A stretch of 41,093 nucleotides of DNA from NCBI GenBank assembly GCA_028281385.1, contig JANQJY010000019.1, positions 1-41,093 of the forward strand. Reading direction: 5' to 3'. The notes beneath the pieces were generated by a model. The model was not told the DNA's origin, did not search any database, and saw only the letters and a list, made by a program, of their open reading frames with translations. This stretch comes from Rickettsiales bacterium (GTDB lineage Bacteria > Pseudomonadota > Alphaproteobacteria > Rickettsiales > UBA3002). The position numbers and the translations under genes were made by a program. Shown here one piece after another: positions 1 to 7,131 of the stretch (position 1 is the first letter of the stretch; each line of letters starts with the position of its first letter).

Positions 1-309
1 TAGCCATTGCTGATACAAATGGGGGCGTCTGACTTTGGTCCGTTCGATTTGCTGGTCTCGCCGGCAGCGTTCGATTGCGGCGTGATTGCCGGATAGTAAA
101 ACAGCTGGAGCTGTCCATTCCCGAAATTTAGCGGGACGGGTGTATTGGGGGTAGTCTAACAGGCCCGCTTCAAAACTCTCATATTTTAGTGAGTCGGGTT
201 TACCGACAACGCCCGGCAGCAAACGGATGACGCCATTGAGCAAAGCCAGGGCGGGGATTTCTCCACAGGTCAAGACAAAGTCTCCTAGGGAAACCTCACG
301 GCTGATCAG
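1..309 (-). CDS. TrmD-like fragment, tRNA (guanine-N1)-methyltransferase, in frame with FtsY
   Basis: These 102 residues are read in the same frame as the preceding FtsY segment and run off the window. They match the SPOUT methyltransferase TrmD from the knot region onward: SREVSLGDFVL, then EIPALALLNGVIRLLPG, ESFEAGLLDYPQYTRP, and VLLSGNHAAIERWRRDQQ. The wording resembles cyanobacterial TrmD more than alphaproteobacterial TrmD (from memory). The usual TGGE motif reads TCGE. The DNA is visibly more A/T-rich at third positions than the neighbouring genes. The N-terminal half of TrmD is missing. It is either foreign sequence joined during assembly or, less likely, a real fusion. Confidence 0.7.
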   Translation of the reverse strand, partial: MISREVSLGDFVLTCGEIPALALLNGVIRLLPGVVGKPDSLKYESFEAGLLDYPQYTRPAKFREWTAPAVLLSGNHAAIERCRRDQQIERTKVRRPHLYQQWL

Positions 310-909
310 ATTAGCTTTGTTCTGCAACCGTCCGGCGGTATCGATCATCAGCACATCGATGTGTTTGGCCTTCGCCTCTTCCAGCGCGCGATAGGCCACC
401 GATGCCGGATCGGCATTCGCTTCACCAGTGACCACGTCGCATCCCACACGCTCACCCCAGACTGTCAGCTGTTCCACCGCCGCAGCACGGAAGGTATCAG
501 CCGCCGCAAGCATCACCGCATGGCCCTGCGATGTTAGTTCATGCGCCAGCTTGCCGATGGTCGTAGTTTTGCCGTTGCCATTGACGCCGACAACCAGCAC
601 TACATATGGTGAATGCTCTTTATGAATGTCCAGCGACACCGTCACCGGCGCCAGAATTTTGGTGATCTGCTGTGCGAGAGCAGCTTTGACTTCCTCTTCG
701 GAGATTTCCTTATCGAAGCGTCCTTCACCAAAATCCGCAACAATGTTGGCGGCAGTGCCTGCTCCCATATCCGCCATGATGAGGAGTTCTTCCAGTTCCT
801 CCAGCATCTCGTCATCGAGTTTACGCTTGGTGAAGATGTCGGTGATGCCGCTCGAGAGGTTCGAGGAGGTTTTCGACAGGCCGGAGGTGAGTTTGGAAAG
901 CCAGTTCAT
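310..909 (-). CDS. ftsY: FtsY, signal recognition particle receptor, N-terminal part (chimeric 3' end)
   Basis: FtsY is the membrane-docking SRP GTPase that receives ribosome-nascent-chain complexes. About 201 residues are readable from the ATG at 909, which overlaps the mtaB stop as ATGA. They cover the short N domain (acidic stretch around residues 25-45), the P-loop GVNGNGKTTT, the DTFRAA motif and the G3 motif DTAGRLQNK. After the motif NKANL the frame stays open but the protein stops looking like FtsY: the G4 TKLD motif and the rest of the GTPase domain are absent, replaced by a TrmD-like segment. The mtaB-ftsY order supports the identity. As written the GTPase could not work, so a join artefact is the simplest reading. 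Confidence 0.85.
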
Positions 910-2255
910 GCCTGATACACTGCTCCGCTCAGACACTTGCCATCAAACCGCTCCATTACGACAGATGCCAATGCTCCCGCCTGCATGTCGGCACATTTTA
1001 CGGGAACGAAGTGTTCGCTGCGGCCAATACCGCCTGTTTCCATCAGCACATTCGCAGATTGTCCGATCGATGCATGATACAGCGTCTCTTCCTGTCTCCT
1101 GCCCAACGCACGCAGACGCGCCGCACGCTCCTTGCGCACGTGCATGTCCACCTGCGGCATTTTTGCGGCCGGTGTACCTTCACGTTCGGAATAGGGAAAG
1201 ACATGCAGATAGGTCAATCCGGCTTCTTCGACCAGCGAAAGCGTATTTTCAAACATGTCATCTGTCTCGGTTGGGAAACCGGCAATGATATCGGCACCGA
1301 AGACAATATCGGGACGCAGCTTTCGTACCTTATGGCAGAAATCAAGTGCATCCTGTCGCAAATGCCGGCGCTTCATACGTTTCAGAATCATGTCATCACC
1401 CGCCTGCAGCGAAATATGCAGATGCGGCATCAACCGTTTTTCTTCGGCAAGCAGGCGGTACAGCTCGTCATCGACTTCGACCGCATCGATTGAGGAAATA
1501 CGAAGACGCGGCAGTTCCGGCACCGCCGCCAGCAAGCGGCGGCACAGTTGCCCCAATGTCGGCTCGCCCGGCAGCCCTTCCCCGTAAGAGGAAATATCCA
1601 CACCAGTCAGCACCACTTCCTTCGTACCCGCTTCGACCAATGCACGCACCTGCGCGACAATCTCTCCCATCGGCACACTGCGCGAATTGCCGCGCCCGTA
1701 GGGAATAATGCAGAAGGTACAACGATGGTTACAGCCATTCTGCACCTGTACGAAAGCACGGGTATGTCCCTGCATGCCGGTCATCATATGCGCGGCGGTT
1801 TCGGCGATCGACATGATGTCATTGACCATGATCTTGGTTTCTTTTACGTTCCGCCCGACTGGCGAAAACGCACTGCTTCCCGCTACGGTCTCCTGACCTC
1901 CGCGATGAAGCAGGCTCAAGGCTGGGTCGCGCTGCTGCGCTCCTTTCTGTACCCTTTCCCAATTCTGTGCCCACATCTTCTCCTCATTACCCAATACCAA
2001 ATCGACTTCTTCCATGTCGGCATAACTGTCGGGATGAATCTGCGCCGAACAGCCGGTGACGACAATCCTGGCGTCCGGGTTTCTACGCCGTGCCTTACGG
2101 ATAGCCTGACGTGCCTGGCGTTCGGCTTCCTTTGTCACCGCACAGGTATTGAAAATAATGGCATTCTCCATTCCCGCCCGCACAGCATGTGCACGCATCA
2201 CTTCGCTTTCATAGGCGTTCAGACGGCATCCGAATGTAACAATTTCATTCTGCAT
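906..2255 (-). CDS. mtaB: MtaB, tRNA t6A37 methylthiotransferase
   Basis: Radical-SAM methylthiotransferase that converts t6A37 to ms2t6A37 in ANN-decoding tRNAs. The N-terminal MTTase domain carries the cluster cysteines C10 (GCRLN), C38 (NTCAVT) and C69 (TGCSAQ). The radical SAM motif CxxxCxxC is C175, C179 and C182 in GCNHRCTFCIIPYGRG, and a TRAM-like segment lies at the C-terminus. At 449 residues it is slightly long for the family, with a loose region around residues 103-140. The CysNC stop is 69 bases upstream, and its own stop overlaps the ftsY start (ATGA), so the two are probably translationally coupled. TsaD, which supplies the t6A substrate, is also in this window. MiaB or RimO are alternatives, but the N-terminus fits MtaB best. 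Confidence 0.9.
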   Translation of the reverse strand: MQNEIVTFGCRLNAYESEVMRAHAVRAGMENAIIFNTCAVTKEAERQARQAIRKARRRNPDARIVVTGCSAQIHPDSYADMEEVDLVLGNEEKMWAQNWERVQKGAQQRDPALSLLHRGGQETVAGSSAFSPVGRNVKETKIMVNDIMSIAETAAHMMTGMQGHTRAFVQVQNGCNHRCTFCIIPYGRGNSRSVPMGEIVAQVRALVEAGTKEVVLTGVDISSYGEGLPGEPTLGQLCRRLLAAVPELPRLRISSIDAVEVDDELYRLLAEEKRLMPHLHISLQAGDDMILKRMKRRHLRQDALDFCHKVRKLRPDIVFGADIIAGFPTETDDMFENTLSLVEEAGLTYLHVFPYSEREGTPAAKMPQVDMHVRKERAARLRALGRRQEETLYHASIGQSANVLMETGGIGRSEHFVPVKCADMQAGALASVVMERFDGKCLSGAVYQA

Positions 2256-2324
2256 GAGGCGTTATATGGCGGATTTCAGAAGGATTTGCAAACCTTGAAT
2301 ATCAACAGAATTTGCAATTACCGG

Positions 2325-4253
2325 CTAAAGCCTTGCGACCGGTTTGACTAAATGCGTATCAACATAGCGCACCAGTTCATCGACACAGGCATCGATATCC
2401 ATCGCCTCGGTATCAATCACCAGATCGGGGTGTTTCGGCTCCTCATAAGGTGCCGAAATACCTGTAAACTCTTTGATTTCTCCGGCACGTGCCTTCTGAT
2501 ACAGTCCCTTCACATCGCGGGCCTCACAAGCCTCGACACTGGCTTTGATATAGACCGTATTGAAATACTGACTCGCCATCGTACGTGCACGACGGCGGTC
2601 TTCATTATAGGGCGAAATAAAGGCAGTAATGACAATCACGCCGGCATCGGCAAACAGGGAAGCAACCTCACCGATCCGCCGGATATTTTCGGTGCGATCT
2701 TCCGGCGAAAAGCCCAGATCGGAACATAATCCGGCACGAACATTGTCGCCATCCAGTACATAGACCTGATAGCCGCGCTGGAACAAGCGGCGCTGCAACT
2801 CCTTCGCCAGCGTTGATTTTCCCGAACCAGACAGGCCGGTAAACCACAACACACCGCCCAGATGGCCGTTTACCTGTGCACGCTTTTCACGCTCGATTTC
2901 ATAATCAACCATGACAAGGTTGGAGGATTTGATATCCTTCGCGCGGATACGCTGATCTTCCAGCCCTTCGGTCGAAATGATCCCGCCACCGGCAACATCA
3001 TAGCCGTCAAACAGCATAAACCGTCCGGTACGCGGCAAATCGCCATGATCATCCACCGCCATCGTACCCTTGATACGCAGTGACACTTCTGCCACCTGAT
3101 GCTTGCCCACATGCTCCGGTGAATCAGAAGAAAGTTCATTGGTATCAATGACTTTATTGATTTTCTTCACTTCACACATCATCGTGTTGGTGCCGAGTTT
3201 CATGCGGTAATTATTTCCCTCTTTCAGCGGCGTTTCCGACAGCCAGAACAGCCGGCTGTGGATCAAAGGCGTCAGAATCGGCGCCTGTTCGTCATGGCTG
3301 CCGATTTGTCCGCGTTCGACAAAGATCTGTTCTGCAAGTCTGATGCCAACCGATTGTCCGGCAGAGGCGGAGTCGATGGCAGGCGCCTCTTCAGGCCAGC
3401 GCTCGAAGGATTTGACTTTCGCACTCAGCCCCGAGGGGGAAAACAGTAACTCATCCCCGACTTTCAGTGTACCGCTTTCAATGCGCCCGGCAATGATCCG
3501 CCGCTCATCGAAGCGGTACACATCCTGCACCATAAAGCGCAGCGGCTGATCTTCCGGCTCGGCCATCGGGGTGAACTGATCGAGCAGTTGCGTAACCGTC
3601 GGCCCGTCATACCAGCCCATCTTCTCCGACGGTTCTTTGATCATATCGCCTTCGCGCGCCGAGATCGGGACAAAGGCCAGCGGATCAACCCCCAGTTCGC
3701 CGAGATACTGCGCATATTCCTTCCGCACCGCTTCAAAGCGCGCCTGATCATACCCCACCAGATCCATCTTGTTGATCACCACGCCGACCTGTTTGATGCC
3801 GAGCAGGCTCAACAGATAGCCATGGCGTTTGGATTGCTCCTTCACTCCCTCCTGCGCGTCGATCAGCAGCAGCGCCGCTTCGGCCGAGGCGGCACCGGTA
3901 ATCATATTCTTCAGAAACTCGCGGTGGCCTGGCGCGTCGATCAGGCAATAGCGCCGCAAGGCGGTGGAAAACCAGATCTGCGTGGTATCGATGGTGACAT
4001 TCTGATCGCGCTCGGCCTGCAGCGCATCCATGAGAAACGCCCACTCGAACGCCATACCGCGCTTGTCGCAGCTGGCCTTGATGGTGTCATATTTGCCATC
4101 CGGCAGGGAATCGGTCTCATACAGCAACCGCCCGACCAGTGTCGATTTACCGTGATCAACATGGCCGACAATGACGATCTTCAACTGCTCATCAGTCGAG
4201 AGAGGCGAAGGACGAAGGACGAGGGACGAGGCATGCACAGCAGCAGTATTCAT
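2325..4253 (-). CDS. cysNC: CysNC, sulfate adenylyltransferase GTPase subunit fused to APS kinase
   Basis: Bifunctional enzyme: the CysN part drives ATP sulfurylase by GTP hydrolysis and the CysC part phosphorylates APS to PAPS. The GTPase P-loop GHVDHGKST is at residues 30-38, followed by DAPGHREF and NKMD. The APS kinase domain starts near residue 464 with the P-loop GLSGSGKS (473-480) and FISPYNEDR, whose Ser547 is the usual phospho-acceptor position. The full length of 642 is normal for the fusion. The start ATG overlaps the stop of the four-helix-bundle gene (ATGA). Residues 8-18 are encoded by one arm of the repeat that brackets that upstream gene, so the N-terminus looks rebuilt by an insertion. 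It acts with CysD, two genes upstream. Confidence 0.95.
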   Translation of the reverse strand: MNTAAVHASSLVLRPSPLSTDEQLKIVIVGHVDHGKSTLVGRLLYETDSLPDGKYDTIKASCDKRGMAFEWAFLMDALQAERDQNVTIDTTQIWFSTALRRYCLIDAPGHREFLKNMITGAASAEAALLLIDAQEGVKEQSKRHGYLLSLLGIKQVGVVINKMDLVGYDQARFEAVRKEYAQYLGELGVDPLAFVPISAREGDMIKEPSEKMGWYDGPTVTQLLDQFTPMAEPEDQPLRFMVQDVYRFDERRIIAGRIESGTLKVGDELLFSPSGLSAKVKSFERWPEEAPAIDSASAGQSVGIRLAEQIFVERGQIGSHDEQAPILTPLIHSRLFWLSETPLKEGNNYRMKLGTNTMMCEVKKINKVIDTNELSSDSPEHVGKHQVAEVSLRIKGTMAVDDHGDLPRTGRFMLFDGYDVAGGGIISTEGLEDQRIRAKDIKSSNLVMVDYEIEREKRAQVNGHLGGVLWFTGLSGSGKSTLAKELQRRLFQRGYQVYVLDGDNVRAGLCSDLGFSPEDRTENIRRIGEVASLFADAGVIVITAFISPYNEDRRRARTMASQYFNTVYIKASVEACEARDVKGLYQKARAGEIKEFTGISAPYEEPKHPDLVIDTEAMDIDACVDELVRYVDTHLVKPVARL

Positions 4254-4645
4254 AATTTCTCTTTCAACGATTTTTGCAAACCGGTCAACATGCGATTCAC
4301 TTCATCGCTACGAGCCATAGCATCGTTTAATTGTTCCGGTTCAATATAACCCCAGCGTTCCGCCAGCAGAGCCTGTGTCTCAAGTTCAGCAAGCGAACCT
4401 TTGGCTATGGCAATAAATTGCAGAAATTCTCTGGTACTGCTGCGAGCATGCCCTTCCGCAAGATTAGATGGTATGGAAATGACAGCACGCCTGATCTGGC
4501 TGGTCATGCCATATTGTTCTTCTTTTGGAAAAGAGCGGCTGATATCATACACTATGTCAGCAAGATCCATAGCTTTCTGCCATACCAGCAATTCTTTGTA
4601 ATGCGTTACCATCTGATCTCTCGTCCCTCGTCTCTCGTCCCTCTA
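4196..4645. mobile_element. Inverted-repeat element carrying a four-helix-bundle gene
   Basis: Two arrays of a degenerate 7-base unit (GGACGAG/GGACGAA on the top strand at about 4207-4231, the complement CTCGTCC/CTCGTCT at about 4617-4641) lie in opposite orientation on either side of a single small gene. By eye the two 25-base arms match at about 21 positions. One boundary lies at the TAG stop of the upstream 116-residue gene (4643-4645). The other lies inside the first 20 codons of cysNC. No transposase is present. The arrangement resembles known 23S rRNA intervening sequences that encode S23-type proteins, but here it sits in a protein operon. Calling it mobile is inference. Confidence 0.55.
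4250..4612 (-). CDS. Four-helix-bundle protein (S23 / 23S rRNA intervening-sequence type)
   Basis: The 120-residue protein matches the S23-type four-helix-bundle family: an N-terminal motif around [12 protein letters not shown], then [19 protein letters not shown], then [19 protein letters not shown]. Family members are encoded in intervening sequences of some 23S rRNA genes and as solitary genes; the relative Avd works with diversity-generating retroelements. The biochemical role is not established. The gene sits between two sulfate-assimilation genes, is flanked by inverted repeat arrays, and its stop overlaps the cysNC start. The purine-rich repeat arm directly upstream may double as its ribosome binding site. 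The family call is firm; a role in sulfur metabolism is unlikely and the gene looks like a passenger. Confidence 0.85.
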   Translation of the reverse strand: MVTHYKELLVWQKAMDLADIVYDISRSFPKEEQYGMTSQIRRAVISIPSNLAEGHARSSTREFLQFIAIAKGSLAELETQALLAERWGYIEPEQLNDAMARSDEVNRMLTGLQKSLKEKL

Positions 4646-4993
4646 ATGAGACTTGGTCTCATTAGCAGTCGGCGCAAATTCGCCGATTTTGCTGATCGCG
4701 TCAATCCCCTGTGTGCGCAAGACATTTAGCACCACCTCTCCATAACGGCGCAGAAATTCCGGCTTGTCCTTGTCCGCCAGTTCGAGGAACAGCTCCGGAT
4801 GCAGGCTGGCGTCGATCTCGGCGCGCAACACCTTGGGCATGCGCGGCTCACGCCCTTCGGCCACTGCTTCGACCATATAGGCCAACGCCGTCATCCGCCG
4901 GTACAGCGCGATGATATTCGTCGCATTGCGCTTTTCCAGCGCGAGCAACGCATCAAGCTTTTGATGAATGCTGTCATGGGTTTCGTTGGTCAT
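4643..4993 (-). CDS. Hypothetical protein, 116 residues, in the cys cluster
   Basis: I do not recognise this protein. It is predicted helical, with a polar N-terminus (HQKLDALLALEKRN) followed by a charged central part and a short C-terminal tail, and it has no signal peptide or membrane segment. It lies between cysD (174 bases upstream, with palindromic elements in the gap) and the four-helix-bundle gene. Its TAG stop forms the beginning of the GGACGAG repeat array. Codon use resembles the neighbours, so it is probably a resident gene. It might belong to the sulfate-activation operon, but nothing in the sequence shows a function. Confidence 0.6.
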   Translation of the reverse strand: MTNETHDSIHQKLDALLALEKRNATNIIALYRRMTALAYMVEAVAEGREPRMPKVLRAEIDASLHPELFLELADKDKPEFLRRYGEVVLNVLRTQGIDAISKIGEFAPTANETKSH

Positions 4994-5019
4994 ATGCTAT
5001 GTATCATTCCTTTTTTATT

Positions 5020-5150
5020 CGTCATTCCGGACAAGTGATCATCGATCACGCGATCCGGAATCTCCCTGCCTGTGGCATGAGATCCCCGCTTCTCGCCGCG
5101 CAAGCGCTGGCGCAGCGGGTCGCGGGGATAAATTGCGGCTAAGCTCCCTT
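5020..5150. repeat. Palindromic elements between cysD and the next gene
   Basis: Two hairpins in tandem. The first (5020-5062) has outer arms GTCATTCCGG and CCGGAATC and an inner stem GTGATC/GATCAC. The second (about 5081-5130) has arms GATCCCCGC and GCGGGGAT with a G/C-rich interior. The first has a close relative at 37469-37515 that keeps the outer arms and changes the inner stem on both sides. It resembles the short dispersed palindromes common between genes in alphaproteobacteria. Confidence 0.75.
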
Positions 5151-5166
5151 CGTTCGCCAAGCCTCA

Positions 5167-6000
5167 TTACATATATCCCGCAGCCCGAAGTCTTTCAAAG
5201 CTGCTTTCATCTTCATCCGCCCCCATCGGACGGCCAGAGCGTTCGGACGTTCTGGTCACCTCCAGCTCGGCAATGATTTTCTCTAATGTATCTGCCTCTG
5301 ATTCCACCGGCCAGGTAATGCCCTTCTCACCGAGCGAGCGAAAACGCATCATTTTGCCGCCGAAATCGCGGCCTTCGAATTCGCCATATTCCTTGGCAAA
5401 ATAAAGCGGCACCACCGGAATATTTTCGCGCTGAATATAGCGCCAGATATCGAGCTCGGTCCATTGCAGCAGCGGGTGAATCCGCAAATGCGTACCGGGC
5501 GGGAAATCGGTGGTATACTGATCCCAGAATTCGGGCGGTTGATCTTTCACATCCCATCCACCTTCCTGTCCGCGTGGTGAAAAGAAACGCTCTTTCGCAC
5601 GCGTACCCTCCTCGTCGCGGCGGATGCCGGCGATGATTCCGTCGAATTTATGCTCATCAAGCACGGCTTTGAGCCCCAGCGTCTTGCGCGAGGCCACCCG
5701 CGCCGCATGCGGCAGCGACGGATCGGTCGCCTCATAAGGCGGACAGATCGGGCCGAGAAAATCAATCTCCCACTCTTTGACATACTGATCGCGGTAGGCA
5801 TAGACCTCATCCATCTCCAGTTCCGTATCACAATGAATCAACGGAAAGGGCAGCTTGCCGAAAAAGGCTTTTTTGGCGAGCCAGATCATCACCGTTGAAT
5901 CCTTGCCAAACGACCATAGCATCCCCAGCTTACCAATCGTATGAAAGGCTTCGCGGAAAATATAGATCGATTGCGCTTCGAGTCTGTCTAAATGGTCCAT
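5167..6000 (-). CDS. cysD: CysD-type sulfate adenylyltransferase subunit 2
   Basis: Catalytic ATP-pyrophosphatase subunit that adenylates sulfate to APS with CysN. It shows the PP-loop SFGKDSTVM near residues 30-38, the conserved RRDEEGTRAKERFFSPR segment, and the HPLLQWTELDIWRYI motif shared by CysD and PAPS reductases. At 277 residues it is shorter than the common ~300-residue CysD, and the region LIHCDTELEMDEVYAYRD differs from the typical proteobacterial wording. It is therefore a divergent CysD. The ATG at 6000 starts just before the LEAQSIYIFREA segment expected at the N-terminus. It is the first gene of the minus-strand cluster ending in cysNC. Confidence 0.88.
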   Translation of the reverse strand: MDHLDRLEAQSIYIFREAFHTIGKLGMLWSFGKDSTVMIWLAKKAFFGKLPFPLIHCDTELEMDEVYAYRDQYVKEWEIDFLGPICPPYEATDPSLPHAARVASRKTLGLKAVLDEHKFDGIIAGIRRDEEGTRAKERFFSPRGQEGGWDVKDQPPEFWDQYTTDFPPGTHLRIHPLLQWTELDIWRYIQRENIPVVPLYFAKEYGEFEGRDFGGKMMRFRSLGEKGITWPVESEADTLEKIIAELEVTRTSERSGRPMGADEDESSFERLRAAGYM

Positions 6001-6306
6001 CCGTGCCTTTTAGCGGGGAATGACAGGAAGTGCAACGAATTGTGTTCGCGTCATTCCGGCCAAGGTGTCAGGCTTGTCTCGCCAAAGCGAAGCGACGGCG
6101 GAAGACACCGTGTGCCGGAATCCAGTGGAAGCAGAATCAAGTCAGTAGACTCGATGCGTATAGTTTAGACGGCCTCGGACTTCTGTCCTCAGCCTTTTCT
6201 GGATCCCGGAGTTCGTGATCTCCTAATCACTCATCCGGAATGACAAAATAAGAAACCCTCACTTCTTTGATGACAGCATAACTTCACCTCTTTATAACTC
6301 GCCGAC
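6001..6306. repeat. Intergenic palindromic elements between divergent cysD and ccmD
   Basis: This gene-free stretch is mostly palindromic. One element spans 6049-6128, with outer arms CGTCATTCCGGC/GCCGGAATCC and an inner pair GGTGTC/GACACC. A second, in inverted orientation, spans about 6199-6244, ending in ATCCGGAATGAC with an inner GTGAT/ATCAC stem. Both belong to the same GTCATTCCGG family as 5020-5062 and 37469-37515. Promoters for cysD and ccmD should lie here, but I cannot place them with confidence. Confidence 0.7.
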
Positions 6307-6477
6307 ATGAATCACGACCTCCCCTATCACACCGTCAGCAGCTTCACGCCCTATATTGCCGCCAGCTGGGCGATAGCGGCAATCTGCGTACTGTGGCTGC
6401 TGATTGGCGGCTATGTCAGGCTGCGCCGCGCGCGCAGAGAACTGGAGGCGTTCGAGGAGAGGAAGGAAAAAGCATAA
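6307..6477 (+). CDS. ccmD: CcmD, small haem exporter accessory protein
   Basis: A 56-residue single-pass membrane protein. It has a short polar N-terminus, one hydrophobic segment at about residues 17-36 (IAASWAIAAICVLWLLIGGY), and the basic tail RLRRARRELEAFEERK. That layout and the tail motif are typical of CcmD, which stabilises the CcmABC haem-handling complex and helps release holo-CcmE. It is followed by ccmE and ccmF, in the usual order. ccmA, ccmB and ccmC are not upstream, where cysD runs the other way, so the ccm set is split in this genome. Confidence 0.8.
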   Translation: MNHDLPYHTVSSFTPYIAASWAIAAICVLWLLIGGYVRLRRARRELEAFEERKEKA

Positions 6478-6480
6478 TGC

Positions 6481-6562
6481 CGTCATTGCGAGGAAATGCA
6501 CCAGCATTGACGAAGCAATCCAGTCTGGATTGCCGCAGTCGCTTCGCTCCTTCGCAATGACG
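6481..6562. repeat. Dispersed palindrome (CGTCATTGCGAGG type) between ccmD and ccmE
   Basis: An 82-base near-palindrome with ends CGTCATTGCGAGGA and TCCTTCGCAATGACG. Its middle contains GACGAAGCAATCCAGTCTGG, which recurs almost unchanged inside the ileS coding sequence at 18101-18170. Intergenic here, in frame there. It leaves the ccmE ribosome binding site intact. Confidence 0.85.
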
Positions 6563-6576
6563 TATGGGGAGGTGCG

Positions 6577-7020
6577 ATGAAACCAAAACATAAACGACTG
6601 ATCGGGTTGCTGGTGGCCGGACTGGTGATGACATCAGGGCTAGCGCTGATGTTATCGGCCTTTTCCGAGAATCTGATCTTTTTCTATACGCCCTCGCAAC
6701 TGTCCGCGCTCGATGCGGATAAACGCATACGTATCATGCGCAGCGGCGGGCTGGTCGAGATGGGCAGTGTGCAAAAGACCGGCAAGACGTCGATCCGCTT
6801 TGTGATTACGGACCTAACCGAGTCGATCACCGCCGACTATACCGGCCTGCTGCCCAGCCTGTTCCGCGAGGGACAAGGCGTCGTCGCCCAGGGCACACTG
6901 CAGCCGGACGGAAGCTTTCATGCCGCCACCATCCTCGCCAAGCATGATGAAAACTACATGCCGCCCGAAGTCGTCGAGGCACTCAAGGCCTCCGGGCGGT
7001 GGGAGCATTATGGGAAGTAA
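6577..7020 (+). CDS. ccmE: CcmE, periplasmic haem chaperone
   Basis: Binds haem covalently and passes it to CcmF/CcmH for attachment to apocytochrome c. The 147-residue protein has an N-terminal membrane anchor (about residues 8-28), then the OB-fold domain. The haem-binding motif HDENYMP gives His123 as the covalent ligand and Tyr127 as the axial one. The GGGGAGG ribosome binding site just ahead of the ATG supports the start. It lies between ccmD and ccmF on the same strand. Confidence 0.95.
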   Translation: MKPKHKRLIGLLVAGLVMTSGLALMLSAFSENLIFFYTPSQLSALDADKRIRIMRSGGLVEMGSVQKTGKTSIRFVITDLTESITADYTGLLPSLFREGQGVVAQGTLQPDGSFHAATILAKHDENYMPPEVVEALKASGRWEHYGK

Positions 7021-7021
7021 T

Positions 7022-7130
7022 TAGTTGTCAGTAGCTAGTAGCTTGGTCGTTAATTCCTACTGGGGCTGGACTAATGGATAACACCCCTCTATGACACTAG
7101 CTACTAAAAACCAGCTACTGGCTACTAACT
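7022..7130. repeat. Hairpin of degenerate TAGTAGC units after the ccmE stop
   Basis: The left arm (about 7022-7043) repeats units such as AGTAGCTAGTAGC. The right arm (about 7096-7130) carries the complement (CTAGCTACT...CAGCTACTGGCTACT). The array begins within two bases of the ccmE TAA and ends at the ccmF start codon. The same unit family occurs after gpsA at 19944-20003. No reading frame is carried. Confidence 0.75.
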
Positions 7131-7131
7131 C

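Noticed and set aside
1548-2351. Plus-strand frame of 267 codons across mtaB
   Set aside because: Antisense to mtaB, including its radical-SAM motif. No recognisable protein content.
3588-4349. Plus-strand frame of 253 codons across cysN
   Set aside because: Antisense to the GTPase domain of cysNC and the four-helix-bundle gene, both of which are well supported.
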